Of a DNA stretch of 64,000 nt, positions 33,859-41,174 are shown in pieces. The position numbers were made by a program, and so were the translations under genes. Source of the stretch: Clostridiales bacterium (GTDB lineage Bacteria > Bacillota > Clostridia > Oscillospirales > Ruminococcaceae); assembly GCA_019423685.1 (NCBI GenBank), contig JAHZAY010000003.1:62001-126000 (forward strand). Direction: 5' to 3'. The notes beneath the pieces were generated by a model. That model was not told the origin of the DNA. It did no database searches and saw only the letters and a program-made list of their open reading frames with translations. Each line of letters opens with the position of its first letter. Position 1 is the first letter of the stretch.

Positions 33859-35568
33859 TTATTGTTTTGCAGCACTGTGCAGGTATACGCCCACCTCATC
33901 GGGGGTGACAAGCTGCATAGCCTGGTCGCTCACCTTGGCCGCATCTTTGCCAGTCCACTCGCTGATAATCTTGCGGGTGGAAAGGACCGACGATGCACTG
34001 ACGCTGAATTCGTCCAAGCCAAAGTGCAAGAGCAGTGGGATCAGCGCCGGATCGGCCGCAGACTCCCCGCACATACCAACTGGAATGCCGGCGTTTCTGG
34101 CTGCACTGATGACGTTCTGGATGCTTCTGAGCACCGCAGGATGCAGCGCAGTGTAGAGCTTTTCGACCTTCGCATTGCCGCGATCTACTGCTATGGTATA
34201 CTGGGTCAGGTCGTTGGTGCCGATGCTGAAAAAGGCAGATTCCTTTGCCATCAGGTCAGCTGTCAGCGCAGCTGCCGGGGTCTCAATCATGACGCCGAGC
34301 TTGATGTCCGGATCGTAGGCCAGGCCCGCAGCTTTCAGTTCCTGCTTGCACTCTTCAAGCAATGCCTTTGCCGCGCGAATCTCCTGCACACCGGTGACCA
34401 GCGGCAGCATGATCTTGATGTTGCGGTACTGCGCGCCCGCTCTGAGCAGCGCACGCAGCTGGGTCTTGTAGAGGTTGGTTTCCTCCAGGCAGTAACGGAT
34501 GGCGCGCCAGCCCAAAAATGGGTTTTGCTCGGTGCCCATCTTCAAGTAGGAGACTTCCTTATCTCCGCCCACATCCAGCGTGCGGATGATGACCTCCTTG
34601 CCCTGCATGATGCGGGAAACGGCCGCATAGGCCTCCATCTGCTCCTCTTCATCCGGCATGGACGGGCGATCCATAAACAAAAATTCGGTGCGGAACAGGC
34701 CAATGCCCTCTGCGCCGTTGTCCAGCGCCGCCTGGGCCTCCATCACACTGCCGATGTTGGCATACAGCTGGTAGGTCTTACCGTCTGCATCCTCTGTCAG
34801 TTTGTCGCGGTAGATGGAGAGCAGCGCCTTCTGACGCAGCTGCTCCTCCTGCAGCTTGGTATACTGATAGAGGGTCTCGGTGTCCGGGGAGACGAGTACC
34901 TCGCCCTTTCCCCCATCTACGATGGCCGTCTGGCCGTCCTGCAACTGGCCCAGCACTCCCGCAATGCCCAGCACCGCCGGGATTTCCAGCGCGCGGGCCA
35001 AGATCGCCGAATGGCTGGTCTTGCCCCCAATTTCGGTGACGATGGCGCTGATGTTTTCCTTTTTCAGGCCAACTGTCATCGACGGAGTCAGATCTTTTGC
35101 CGCCAATACCGTGCCCTTGGGCACTGCCGCTACGTCGACACTCTCGACGCCCAGCAGCAGGCGCAGCATCCGGGTGCGAATATCCCCGACGTCGGTGGCG
35201 CGCTGCTTCATCAGCTCATCGTCCACATTGGAGAACATGTCGATATACATCTGGCACACGCTGTCCACCGCTGCTTCCGCACAGCTTCCAGATGCAATGG
35301 CGTCCTCCATCTGGCTCATCATAAACGGGTCCTGCAACATCATCACCTGTCCGGTGAGGATTTCCGACTCCTTTTGACCGACCCGCTTGCGGATATCCTC
35401 CGCCATCTTTTGAGTCCTTTCGCAGAAGGTATCCACCGCCTGTTTCAGGCGTTCTTTCTCCTTATCTTTACCCTGATAGGTCACCTGCGAATAGTCCAGA
35501 CTTTCTTCCCGGATGCAGATGACCTTGCCGATTCCAATACCGGCCGACGCGCCAACACCTTTAAGCAT
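33859..35568 (-). CDS. ptsI: PTS Enzyme I, canonical copy
   Basis: 569 residues from the ATG at 35568 behind AAAGGGGTG. The N-terminus LKGVGASAGIGIGKV is canonical. The phosphohistidine motif is EIGGKTSHSAILARALEIP (His186), the PEP-binding barrel has GIGLFRTEFLFMDRPSMP and RTLDVGGDKEVSYL, FFSIGTNDLTQYTIAVDRG is intact, and the proton-donor cysteine is present in PVGMCGESAADP. It autophosphorylates from PEP and passes phosphate to HPr. It is the last gene of the fructose operon, 34 bases after ptsH, unlike the motif-degenerate paralog at 27610. Confidence 0.96.
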   Translation of the reverse strand: MLKGVGASAGIGIGKVICIREESLDYSQVTYQGKDKEKERLKQAVDTFCERTQKMAEDIRKRVGQKESEILTGQVMMLQDPFMMSQMEDAIASGSCAEAAVDSVCQMYIDMFSNVDDELMKQRATDVGDIRTRMLRLLLGVESVDVAAVPKGTVLAAKDLTPSMTVGLKKENISAIVTEIGGKTSHSAILARALEIPAVLGIAGVLGQLQDGQTAIVDGGKGEVLVSPDTETLYQYTKLQEEQLRQKALLSIYRDKLTEDADGKTYQLYANIGSVMEAQAALDNGAEGIGLFRTEFLFMDRPSMPDEEEQMEAYAAVSRIMQGKEVIIRTLDVGGDKEVSYLKMGTEQNPFLGWRAIRYCLEETNLYKTQLRALLRAGAQYRNIKIMLPLVTGVQEIRAAKALLEECKQELKAAGLAYDPDIKLGVMIETPAAALTADLMAKESAFFSIGTNDLTQYTIAVDRGNAKVEKLYTALHPAVLRSIQNVISAARNAGIPVGMCGESAADPALIPLLLHFGLDEFSVSASSVLSTRKIISEWTGKDAAKVSDQAMQLVTPDEVGVYLHSAAKQ

Positions 35569-35602
35569 TTTTTCGCACCCCTTTCCCGTACTGGTAAAAG
35601 AC

Positions 35603-35866
35603 TTACTCTCCAAGACCGGACTCAACCAGCGCGACAGCAGCCTTCAGGCACTCTTCCTCTTTGTCGCCGCTGCAACGGATCTCGATCTCGCTGCCTTGCT
35701 TGATGCAGGCTGCCATCAGATTCATAATGCTCTTGCCGTTGATCTCTTTGCCGTTAAAGAGGATGGTGACGTCGCAGCCATACGGAGTGACCTCCTTGAT
35801 AAACAGCTGTGCCGGACGCATGTGCATACCCATTGGATTGATAACTTTTACTTTAGCCGATACCAT
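35603..35866 (-). CDS. ptsH: HPr-family phosphocarrier in the fructose operon
   Basis: 87 residues from the ATG at 35866 (AAAGGAG upstream; another ATG two codons earlier is possible). The active-site histidine is residue 15 in NPMGMHMRPAQLF and the regulatory-type serine is residue 46 in NGKSIMNLMAACIKQG. The Ser46 neighbourhood differs from the canonical GVMSLG, so regulation by HPr kinase may differ from that of the copy at 12769. It probably serves the fructose EIIA encoded upstream. An intercistronic hairpin separates it from fruA. Confidence 0.93.
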   Translation of the reverse strand: MVSAKVKVINPMGMHMRPAQLFIKEVTPYGCDVTILFNGKEINGKSIMNLMAACIKQGSEIEIRCSGDKEEECLKAAVALVESGLGE

Positions 35867-35918
35867 AATCATTTTCTCCTTTTTCGCTTTGTTTTCTCTA
35901 TTTATTTTCGATGGGGCC

Positions 35919-35948
35919 CAATGGAGGCGCACTTCGGCGCCTCCATTG
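35919..35948 (-). repeat. Intercistronic hairpin between fruA and ptsH
   Basis: CAATGGAGGCGC (35919-35930) pairs perfectly with GCGCCTCCATTG (35937-35948). On the coding (minus) strand no T-tract follows, so it may protect or process the mRNA and tune the dose of ptsH-ptsI relative to fruA, rather than terminate. Confidence 0.6.
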
Positions 35949-35976
35949 ACTTTTTACAAAATTGAATTTTTCCAGC

Positions 35977-37911
35977 TTATTTTGCCACTTTGTCCTTCTT
36001 GAGCAGGCCGAGCATCAGCATGCCGACAATCGAGCCGACAACCAGTGCGATCAGATAGCCAAAGACGTTGCCGACAACTGGGAATACAAAGATGCCGCCG
36101 TGCGGTGCACGCAAGGTGCAGCCGAAGAGCATCGACAGACCGCCTGCTACTGCCGAACCAACTACGCAGGATGGGATGACGCGCAGCGGGTCAGAAGCTG
36201 CAAATGGGATTGCACCTTCGGTGATGAAGCACAGGCCCATGATGTAGTTGACAACACCGGATTTGCGCTCATCTGCGGTAAATTTCTTCTTAAAGAAGGT
36301 AGTTGCCAGCGCGATAGCCAGCGGAGGGATCATACCACCGATCATAACTGCCGCCATGATGTCGTAGTTTCCGGTTGCAATGGATGCCGTACCAAAGACA
36401 TAAGCTGCCTTGTTGAATGGGCCGCCCATATCGATGCTCATCATGCCGGCAACGATGCAGCCGAGCAAGATCTTGCTGGTGCCGCCCATCGAGTTGAGCA
36501 GGTTGACAATCGCGCTGTTGATAGCACCCATAATCGGGTTTACTGCAAACATAAATACGCCGATAAAGAATACGCCGAAAAGTGGGTAGATGAGGACTGG
36601 TTTGATGCCCTCCATGCTCTCTGGAAGCTTATCGGAAACCTTCTTGATGGCCAGTACCAGATAGCCCGCTACAAAGCCGGCCAGCAGAGCTGCCAGGAAG
36701 CCGCCGGAGATGGCGTTTTCGCCCGAGATGTTGGTGAAGGAGTTGCCGACCTTTGCCAGGTAGCCGCCGACGATACCGACTGCAAGTCCGGGACGGTCAG
36801 CGATGCTGTATGCGATGTAGCCGGCCAGAATCGGGAGCATGAAGTTGAAGGCGGTGTCTCCGACCGTCTTAAAGAAGGCCGCAAGAGGAGTGTTGGTGCC
36901 GAAGCCGGACGGATTGATCGAATAGTCATCGAGCAGGAAGGCGATAGCGATCAGGATACCGCCGCCGATAACAAATGGAAGCATGTGGCTGACGCCGTTC
37001 ATCAGGTGTTTGTACAGCTGACGGCCAAAGCTCTCGCTGCCAGCCTCGCTGGAAACGGCTTCCTTTGCACCCTCATGCTCATAGACGGCTACATTGCCGC
37101 TCTCGATCTGCTGGATCAGCTCTGCCGGTTTGTGGATGCCGTCCGAAACCGGAACAAAGATGACCTTTTTGCCGGAAAAACGGGCTGTCTCTACGTTCTT
37201 GTCCGCCGCCACGATGATGCCGTCTGCATCGGCAATTTCCTGTGCTGTCAGGCGATTTTTCACGCCGCCGCTGCCGTTGGTCTCTACCTTTACGCTGATG
37301 CCCAGCTCATTGCCGGCCTTTTCCAGAGCCTCTGCTGCCATGTAGGTGTGTGCAATGCCGGTTGGGCAGGCAGTGACAGCGAGTACGCGGAAGCCCTTCT
37401 TTTCAGGAGCTTGCTGGCTTGCTGCCGGCTGCTGCTCCTGATTTTCCTGAGGATATTTTTCCTTCTCAAAGCGGTCGATCGCTGCCAGGAATTCCTGTGG
37501 GTTCTTTGCACCGCGCAGTGCCGATACAAAAACCGGGTCCATCAGCAGAACCATCAGGTGGGACAGGATTTCCAGATGCAGGTCGCCGTCTACTGGAGCT
37601 GCGATCATAAAGAACAGGTCAGAGGGCTGTCCATCCATCGCGCCGTAATCGACCCCCTTTTGCAGGGTCATAGCGCACAGCGAAGGTGCGGTCACTGCAT
37701 CCGATTTTGCATGTGGAACCGCAATGCCTGCCTCGATGGCGGTGCTGCTCAGCTGCTCGCGCGCAAGAATTGCCTGTTTATAGGCTTCTTTGTCCTTTAA
37801 AGCTCCGCTCTTAGCCTGCAGCTCAACCATCTGGTCGATTGCATCGGCCTTGGTCGAGGCGCTGGCTCCGAGCAGAATTCTGTCGGTGCTCAGTAAATCA
37901 ATGATCCTCAT
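35977..37911 (-). CDS. fruA: Fructose PTS permease EIIABC
   Basis: 644 residues from the ATG at 37911 behind AAGGAGAAG. Domain order A-B-C: EIIA (1-150) with GIAVPHAKSDAV (His67), a Gln/Ala-rich linker near 155-172, EIIB with VTACPTGIAHTYMAAEAL (Cys182), and a membrane EIIC (about 290-640) with LPFVIGGGILIAIAFLLDD. It imports fructose as fructose-1-phosphate, the substrate of the upstream-encoded FruK. The A-B-C order in one chain is typical of Firmicutes FruA. It lies 11 bases after fruK. Confidence 0.95.
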   Translation of the reverse strand: MRIIDLLSTDRILLGASASTKADAIDQMVELQAKSGALKDKEAYKQAILAREQLSSTAIEAGIAVPHAKSDAVTAPSLCAMTLQKGVDYGAMDGQPSDLFFMIAAPVDGDLHLEILSHLMVLLMDPVFVSALRGAKNPQEFLAAIDRFEKEKYPQENQEQQPAASQQAPEKKGFRVLAVTACPTGIAHTYMAAEALEKAGNELGISVKVETNGSGGVKNRLTAQEIADADGIIVAADKNVETARFSGKKVIFVPVSDGIHKPAELIQQIESGNVAVYEHEGAKEAVSSEAGSESFGRQLYKHLMNGVSHMLPFVIGGGILIAIAFLLDDYSINPSGFGTNTPLAAFFKTVGDTAFNFMLPILAGYIAYSIADRPGLAVGIVGGYLAKVGNSFTNISGENAISGGFLAALLAGFVAGYLVLAIKKVSDKLPESMEGIKPVLIYPLFGVFFIGVFMFAVNPIMGAINSAIVNLLNSMGGTSKILLGCIVAGMMSIDMGGPFNKAAYVFGTASIATGNYDIMAAVMIGGMIPPLAIALATTFFKKKFTADERKSGVVNYIMGLCFITEGAIPFAASDPLRVIPSCVVGSAVAGGLSMLFGCTLRAPHGGIFVFPVVGNVFGYLIALVVGSIVGMLMLGLLKKDKVAK

Positions 37912-37922
37912 AACACTTCTCC

Positions 37923-38837
37923 TTACTTTTCTTGGCAAAGGCTGTCATACAGTGCCTGCGCCTGTTGTTTTGTTGCCAACCCATCTGAAAATGCAGTTGC
38001 ACTGCCTGTGGCGGTACCCATTCTCAGGGCCACACCGTAGTCCTTGCTCTGCAGATATCCGGCCAGGAATCCTGCAACCATCGAATCGCCCGCACCGACG
38101 GAATTTTTTACCGTTCCTTTTGGCGCTGCAATTCTGTGGAACCCACCGTTTTCATCCAGCAAGATTGCTCCTGCACCGGCCATCGAAACCAGCACATTGC
38201 GTGCGCCGCGCTGTTGCAGTCTGCCCGCATACTCCCGGATCTCCTGATCGCTTTGCAGGGTCACACCAAAGATTTCCCCCAACTCGATGTGGTTTGGCTT
38301 GATTAAAAACGGCTTATATTTCAGGACGTTGCACAAAAGTTCCTTTGTGGCGTCCACTGCCACCATAATATTTTTTCCTTCCAGCTGCTGCATAATCTTC
38401 TCATAGACGTCGCTCGGCAAGCTGCCCGGAATGCTGCCGGCCAATACCAGCACATCCCCCTCTTGCAGCGTCTGGATTTTGTCAAACAGCTGTTGCAGAT
38501 GCTCCTGGCTGATCGCCGGTCCCTGACCGTTGATCTCGCTTTCGCAGTCCGCCTTGAGTTTGACGTTGATGCGGGTCATGCCGCTTTCCAGATGGATGAA
38601 ATCGGTATCCACCCCCATCGCGCGCAGCCCATCTTCCAGAGCCTTTCCGGTAAAGCCGGCCACAAAGCCCAGGGCGCAGCTCTTAACTCCCAGATTTTTC
38701 AGGACAGTGGAGACGTTGATGCCCTTTCCGCCAAACTGAATCTCCTCACTTTGGGTGCGGTTGACCGCTCCAAGGGTAAATTGCCCCATTCGAACAACAT
38801 AATCCAGGGCTGGATTAAAGGTAACGGTATAAATCAA
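37923..38837 (-). CDS. fruK: 1-phosphofructokinase
   Basis: 304 residues of the PfkB family. N-terminus YTVTFNPALDYVVRM, substrate region IQFGGKGINVSTVLKNLG, and the C-terminal ATP/anion-hole motif VGAGDSMVAGFLAGYL with the catalytic Asp. It converts fructose-1-phosphate to fructose-1,6-bisphosphate. The start codon lies next to the fruR stop, so the two are translationally coupled; fruA follows by 11 bases. The fru context favours fructose over the tagatose-6-phosphate (LacC) alternative. Confidence 0.94.
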   Translation of the reverse strand: MIYTVTFNPALDYVVRMGQFTLGAVNRTQSEEIQFGGKGINVSTVLKNLGVKSCALGFVAGFTGKALEDGLRAMGVDTDFIHLESGMTRINVKLKADCESEINGQGPAISQEHLQQLFDKIQTLQEGDVLVLAGSIPGSLPSDVYEKIMQQLEGKNIMVAVDATKELLCNVLKYKPFLIKPNHIELGEIFGVTLQSDQEIREYAGRLQQRGARNVLVSMAGAGAILLDENGGFHRIAAPKGTVKNSVGAGDSMVAGFLAGYLQSKDYGVALRMGTATGSATAFSDGLATKQQAQALYDSLCQEK

Positions 38838-38838
38838 T

Positions 38839-39585
38839 TCAGTCCACCTCTTTCACTATGGTCTTGCTCAGATACATGACGTCCGGCAGGCGGTCGGTGA
38901 GGATGCAGGCCTTTTCCAACGAACAGATGGTGACCGCAGCCACCTTTCCGAACTTGCTGGAATCCGCCAGCACATAGCTCAGATAGGATCGCTCCACCGC
39001 CAGCGATTTGATGGAGGCTTCCTCCATATCGGGGGTGGTGTAGCCCTGCCGCAGCGCAATGCCGTTGGTGCCGAGAAACGCTTTTGTAAAGTTGTAGCGG
39101 CCGATGGATTCCCGGGCCGCCGCACCCACCAGCGCCTGTGTCCCCGGCTTTAAAAGGCCGCCCGGCACATACACCCGCAGCCCCTTTTCCACAAGCCGCC
39201 GCGCACACTCGATGCCGGTGGTGACAAAGGTCGCTTTGGAGTTTTGCAGATATTCAGCCATCAACAGGGTGGTGGTTCCCGCATCGATAAAAACAAAGTC
39301 GTCGTCGTTGACCTGCGCTGCCGCATAGCGCGCAATTCTCTGTTTTTGCTCGACAAAGAGCCGGGATTTTGTCAGGATGTCCGGCTCCTGATTTTCAAAT
39401 TCATCGCGGGGCAGCACTGCGCCGCCGTGTACCTTGCTCAATTTTCCCTGCCGGTCCAGTTCGTTCAGGTCCCGGCGGATGGTCGCCTCCGAGGCTCCGG
39501 TCTCCTGACAGAGCGCCGCAACGCTCACCGCCTTTTTTTCTTCCAGCAGCGACAAGATTTTGCGCAGCCTTTCCTCTGCCAGCAT
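38839..39585 (-). CDS. fruR: DeoR-family repressor of the fructose operon
   Basis: 248 residues. The N-terminal DeoR helix-turn-helix is ERLRKILSLLEEKKAVSVAA and ASEATIRRDLNELDRQGKL. The C-terminal sugar-phosphate sensor has FIDAGTTTLLMAEYL. FruR-type members sense fructose-1-phosphate or fructose-1,6-bisphosphate. It is the first gene of fruR-fruK-fruA-ptsH-ptsI and probably binds the tandem 10-bp repeats over its own promoter. Confidence 0.93.
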   Translation of the reverse strand: MLAEERLRKILSLLEEKKAVSVAALCQETGASEATIRRDLNELDRQGKLSKVHGGAVLPRDEFENQEPDILTKSRLFVEQKQRIARYAAAQVNDDDFVFIDAGTTTLLMAEYLQNSKATFVTTGIECARRLVEKGLRVYVPGGLLKPGTQALVGAAARESIGRYNFTKAFLGTNGIALRQGYTTPDMEEASIKSLAVERSYLSYVLADSSKFGKVAAVTICSLEKACILTDRLPDVMYLSKTIVKEVD

Positions 39586-39617
39586 CCCTTTTCCTCCTCG
39601 TCCGATCTTTCAAGCTG

Positions 39618-39646
39618 ATTATAGCACAGTGTTCTGCAAATTTCAA
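39618..39646 (-). promoter_or_regulatory. Predicted promoter of the fru operon
   Basis: Minus strand TTGAAA (39646-39641), 17-base spacer, TATAAT (39623-39618), with a TG upstream of the -10. Confidence 0.8.
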
Positions 39647-39680
39647 TCATATTCAATCATTTTCATTCAAAAATAATCAA
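39641..39680. repeat. Tandem 10-bp repeats, probable FruR operator
   Basis: Plus-strand units TTTCAATCAT, ATTCAATCAT, TTTCATTCAA and AAATAATCAA follow each other in exact 10-base register, overlapping the -35. On the coding strand they read ATGATTGAAA-type, the direct-repeat style used by DeoR-family repressors. Confidence 0.65.
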
Positions 39681-39852
39681 CAATTTTGCACGGGGACTCT
39701 TTGGACTAAACGCACAAATCTTCTCTATTTCTCCCTTTTTATCGATCGAATGTGGCGAATTTGAGGTGATTGATTTTGATTGATTCTACCGAATTGTATA
39801 TATCCAGAATGGGACAAATTCGCAGGAATATGCGCTTTTTGCACGGCAGCAA

Positions 39853-39883
39853 AAAAGAGAGAAGGGATTTCCTTCTCTCTTTT
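39853..39883 (-). terminator. Terminator of the MgtE-like gene
   Basis: AAAAGAGAGAAGG pairs with CCTTCTCTCTTTT around GATTT; on the minus strand a T-tract follows the stem. Confidence 0.85.
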
Positions 39884-39892
39884 GGAGTTGCT

Positions 39893-40681
39893 TTACAGTC
39901 CAAGCAAAGTCTGTGCAATTTTAAAATAAATGATGAGCGAAAAGGCATCGACAATAGTGGTGATGAGCGGTGCCGCCATAATCGCCGGGTCCAGCCGCAG
40001 CGCATTTGCAAGCAAAGGCAGCATTGCGCCGACGGCCTTTGCCATCACAACGGTCATCAGCATCGCCAGCGATACCGTCAGGGCTACCTCAACCGAATAC
40101 GAGGTGGTCAACAGCAGGCGGACAAAATTGACCGCGCTCAGAGCTGCTCCAGCCAACACACCGACCCGGATTTCCTTCCACAGCACCTCGAGGATGTTGC
40201 AAAGGCGGATCTCTCCCATCGTCATCGCGCGGATGATGATGGTGCTGCTCTGGGAGCCCGCATTGCCGCCGGTATCGGTGAGCATGGGAATAAAGGTCAC
40301 CAGCATCGGTGCAGCCGCAAAAGCACTCTCATACCGCGCCAAAATCCCGCCGGTAATCATCCCCGACACCATCAGCACCATCAGCCAAAAGATGCGGTTT
40401 TTGGCGAGCACGACAGCGCTTTCTGCGCGGTAGCCCGTCCCTCTCTGCTGCTCCTCACAGGCACAGATGGCGCGCGCCTTGCTCGGTTCCATCTGGCAGG
40501 CGACCAAAAAGCGCAGCTGTTCATCCTGGCCTGCAAGCCACCGCGAAGCCTCCTTGGGCTCCATCTCACACAGCCGCTCCCCAATGCTGCTGTAGTCGCG
40601 TTCCCGCACCATGGTCTCCAGGTCCTTCTCCCACATCGCTGCACCGTTGGCGGTCATCAAAAGCATATTCTTCATCATCAT
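39893..40681 (-). CDS. MgtE-type magnesium transporter, short form without CBS domains
   Basis: 262 residues from the ATG at 40681 behind AAAGGAGGAAAC. The C-terminal 165 residues are an MgtE channel domain with five membrane segments and the signature PMLTDTGGNAGSQSST; VDAFSLIIYF near the C-terminus holds the pore-region Asp. Normal MgtE is about 450 residues with an N domain and two CBS domains that gate on cytosolic Mg2+. Here only about 95 residues precede the channel, with no CBS pair, so protein-level Mg2+ gating is probably lost. Regulation may instead act at the RNA level through its long leader. Confidence 0.88.
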   Translation of the reverse strand: MMMKNMLLMTANGAAMWEKDLETMVRERDYSSIGERLCEMEPKEASRWLAGQDEQLRFLVACQMEPSKARAICACEEQQRGTGYRAESAVVLAKNRIFWLMVLMVSGMITGGILARYESAFAAAPMLVTFIPMLTDTGGNAGSQSSTIIIRAMTMGEIRLCNILEVLWKEIRVGVLAGAALSAVNFVRLLLTTSYSVEVALTVSLAMLMTVVMAKAVGAMLPLLANALRLDPAIMAAPLITTIVDAFSLIIYFKIAQTLLGL

Positions 40682-40727
40682 GGTTGTTTCCTCCTTTACT
40701 GCCAGTTTTCAGGACAGCAAAGTACAA

Positions 40728-40775
40728 CCAAAACAAAAGCCGCACTGTCTGCACCAAATGGCAAGACAGCACGGC
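40728..40775 (-). terminator. Leader terminator (attenuator) upstream of the MgtE-like gene
   Basis: On the minus strand GCCGTGCTGTCT (40775-40764) pairs with AGACAGTGCGGC (40750-40739) over 12 pairs, two of them G-U, then TTTTGTTTTGG. It lies between the leader promoter and the gene, 46 bases before the ATG. Confidence 0.75.
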
Positions 40776-40802
40776 GGTTACTCCGTTTTATGGGCGCTGA
40801 AG

Positions 40803-40959
40803 TTTTCCTCCAGCTAAAATAAAGACGGAGGAAAAGGCAGCGCGCAAAACGAGTTCCCGCTCTTTTGCCGGATTGTACTTATACTGTAGTCGTCCACAGC
40901 TTTTCCTCCCTTCTAAAAATTCCTGTAAAAAATCATACCAGACGCCATCTCTCCGATGG
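40803..40959 (-). ncRNA. Candidate cis-regulatory leader RNA with alternative pairing
   Basis: Transcription predicted to begin near 40959. In order: hairpin GCCATC-GGAGA-GATGGC near 40940; segment A GGAGGAAAAG (40909-40900); an internal hairpin GCAAAAGAG/CTCGTTTTGC; segment B CTTTTCCTCC (40836-40827); segment C GGAGGAAAA (40811-40803), which also lies in the local hairpin GCTGGAG/CTTCAGC. B is complementary to both A and C, so two exclusive folds exist before the terminator. The M-box consensus (GGTGAGGCTCC) is absent. It may act as a riboswitch or leader-peptide attenuator. Confidence 0.55.
40814..40897 (-). CDS. Putative 27-residue leader peptide upstream of the MgtE-like gene
   Basis: A GTG at 40897 has GGGAGG 7 bases upstream and opens 27 codons ending TAG. 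The peptide starts with two acidic residues (DDYS) and ends ALPFPPSLF. Acidic and proline-rich leader peptides sense Mg2+ in enterobacterial mgtA/mgtL by ribosome destabilisation, which makes this suggestive. Its Shine-Dalgarno is segment A and its proline codons are segment B of the switchable stem, so translation and folding would be linked. No homologue is known to me, so coding status is a hypothesis. Confidence 0.4.
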   Translation of the reverse strand: MDDYSISTIRQKSGNSFCALPFPPSLF

Positions 40960-40966
40960 CCCTCTT

Positions 40967-40995
40967 ATTATAGCCCCATCCTCCCCATTTGGCAA
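40967..40995 (-). promoter_or_regulatory. Predicted promoter of the MgtE leader
   Basis: Minus strand TTGCCA (40995-40990), 17-base spacer, TATAAT (40972-40967), about 290 bases upstream of the transporter start. Confidence 0.75.
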
Positions 40996-41118
40996 CCCAT
41001 ATTTTATGAAATTTCTTTAAATTTGCTCAAATTTGGTGGATTTCACGTTTTTTTGCTTCTTTTTTCTCTACTATCTCGTCTAATCATTCTTTCTCTTTTT
41101 TTCTCTTAAAATTTAAAG

Positions 41119-41150
41119 AAAAAAGCAGGGCGCATCTGCTCCCTGCTTTT
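41119..41150 (-). terminator. Terminator of degV
   Basis: AAAAGCAGGG (41121-41130) pairs with CCCTGCTTTT (41141-41150) with a 10-base loop; A-tract in front becomes a T-tract on the minus strand. The stretch 40996-41118 is AT-rich and holds nothing else I can name. Confidence 0.75.
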
Positions 41151-41174
41151 GTATACCATTGTTTCCAGCGCACC

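Noticed and set aside
33787..35703. 638-residue open frame on the plus strand opposite ptsI
   Set aside because: Antisense shadow of the canonical Enzyme I gene; no recognisable domain.
35962..37800. 612-residue open frame on the plus strand opposite fruA
   Set aside because: It is the antisense shadow of a well-supported EIIABC gene, rich in His/Gln/Asp runs typical of reverse-frame translation, with no ribosome site or family motif.
39770..40822. 350-residue plus-strand frame starting after the fru promoter region
   Set aside because: Mostly antisense to the MgtE-like gene and crosses its terminator; no ribosome site at its start and no motif.
40682..40959. M-box (ykoK) Mg2+ riboswitch upstream of the MgtE-like gene
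   Set aside because: The conserved M-box strings such as GGTGAGGCTCC and CGCTGCTGCCC are not present in the leader; only the general layout fits.
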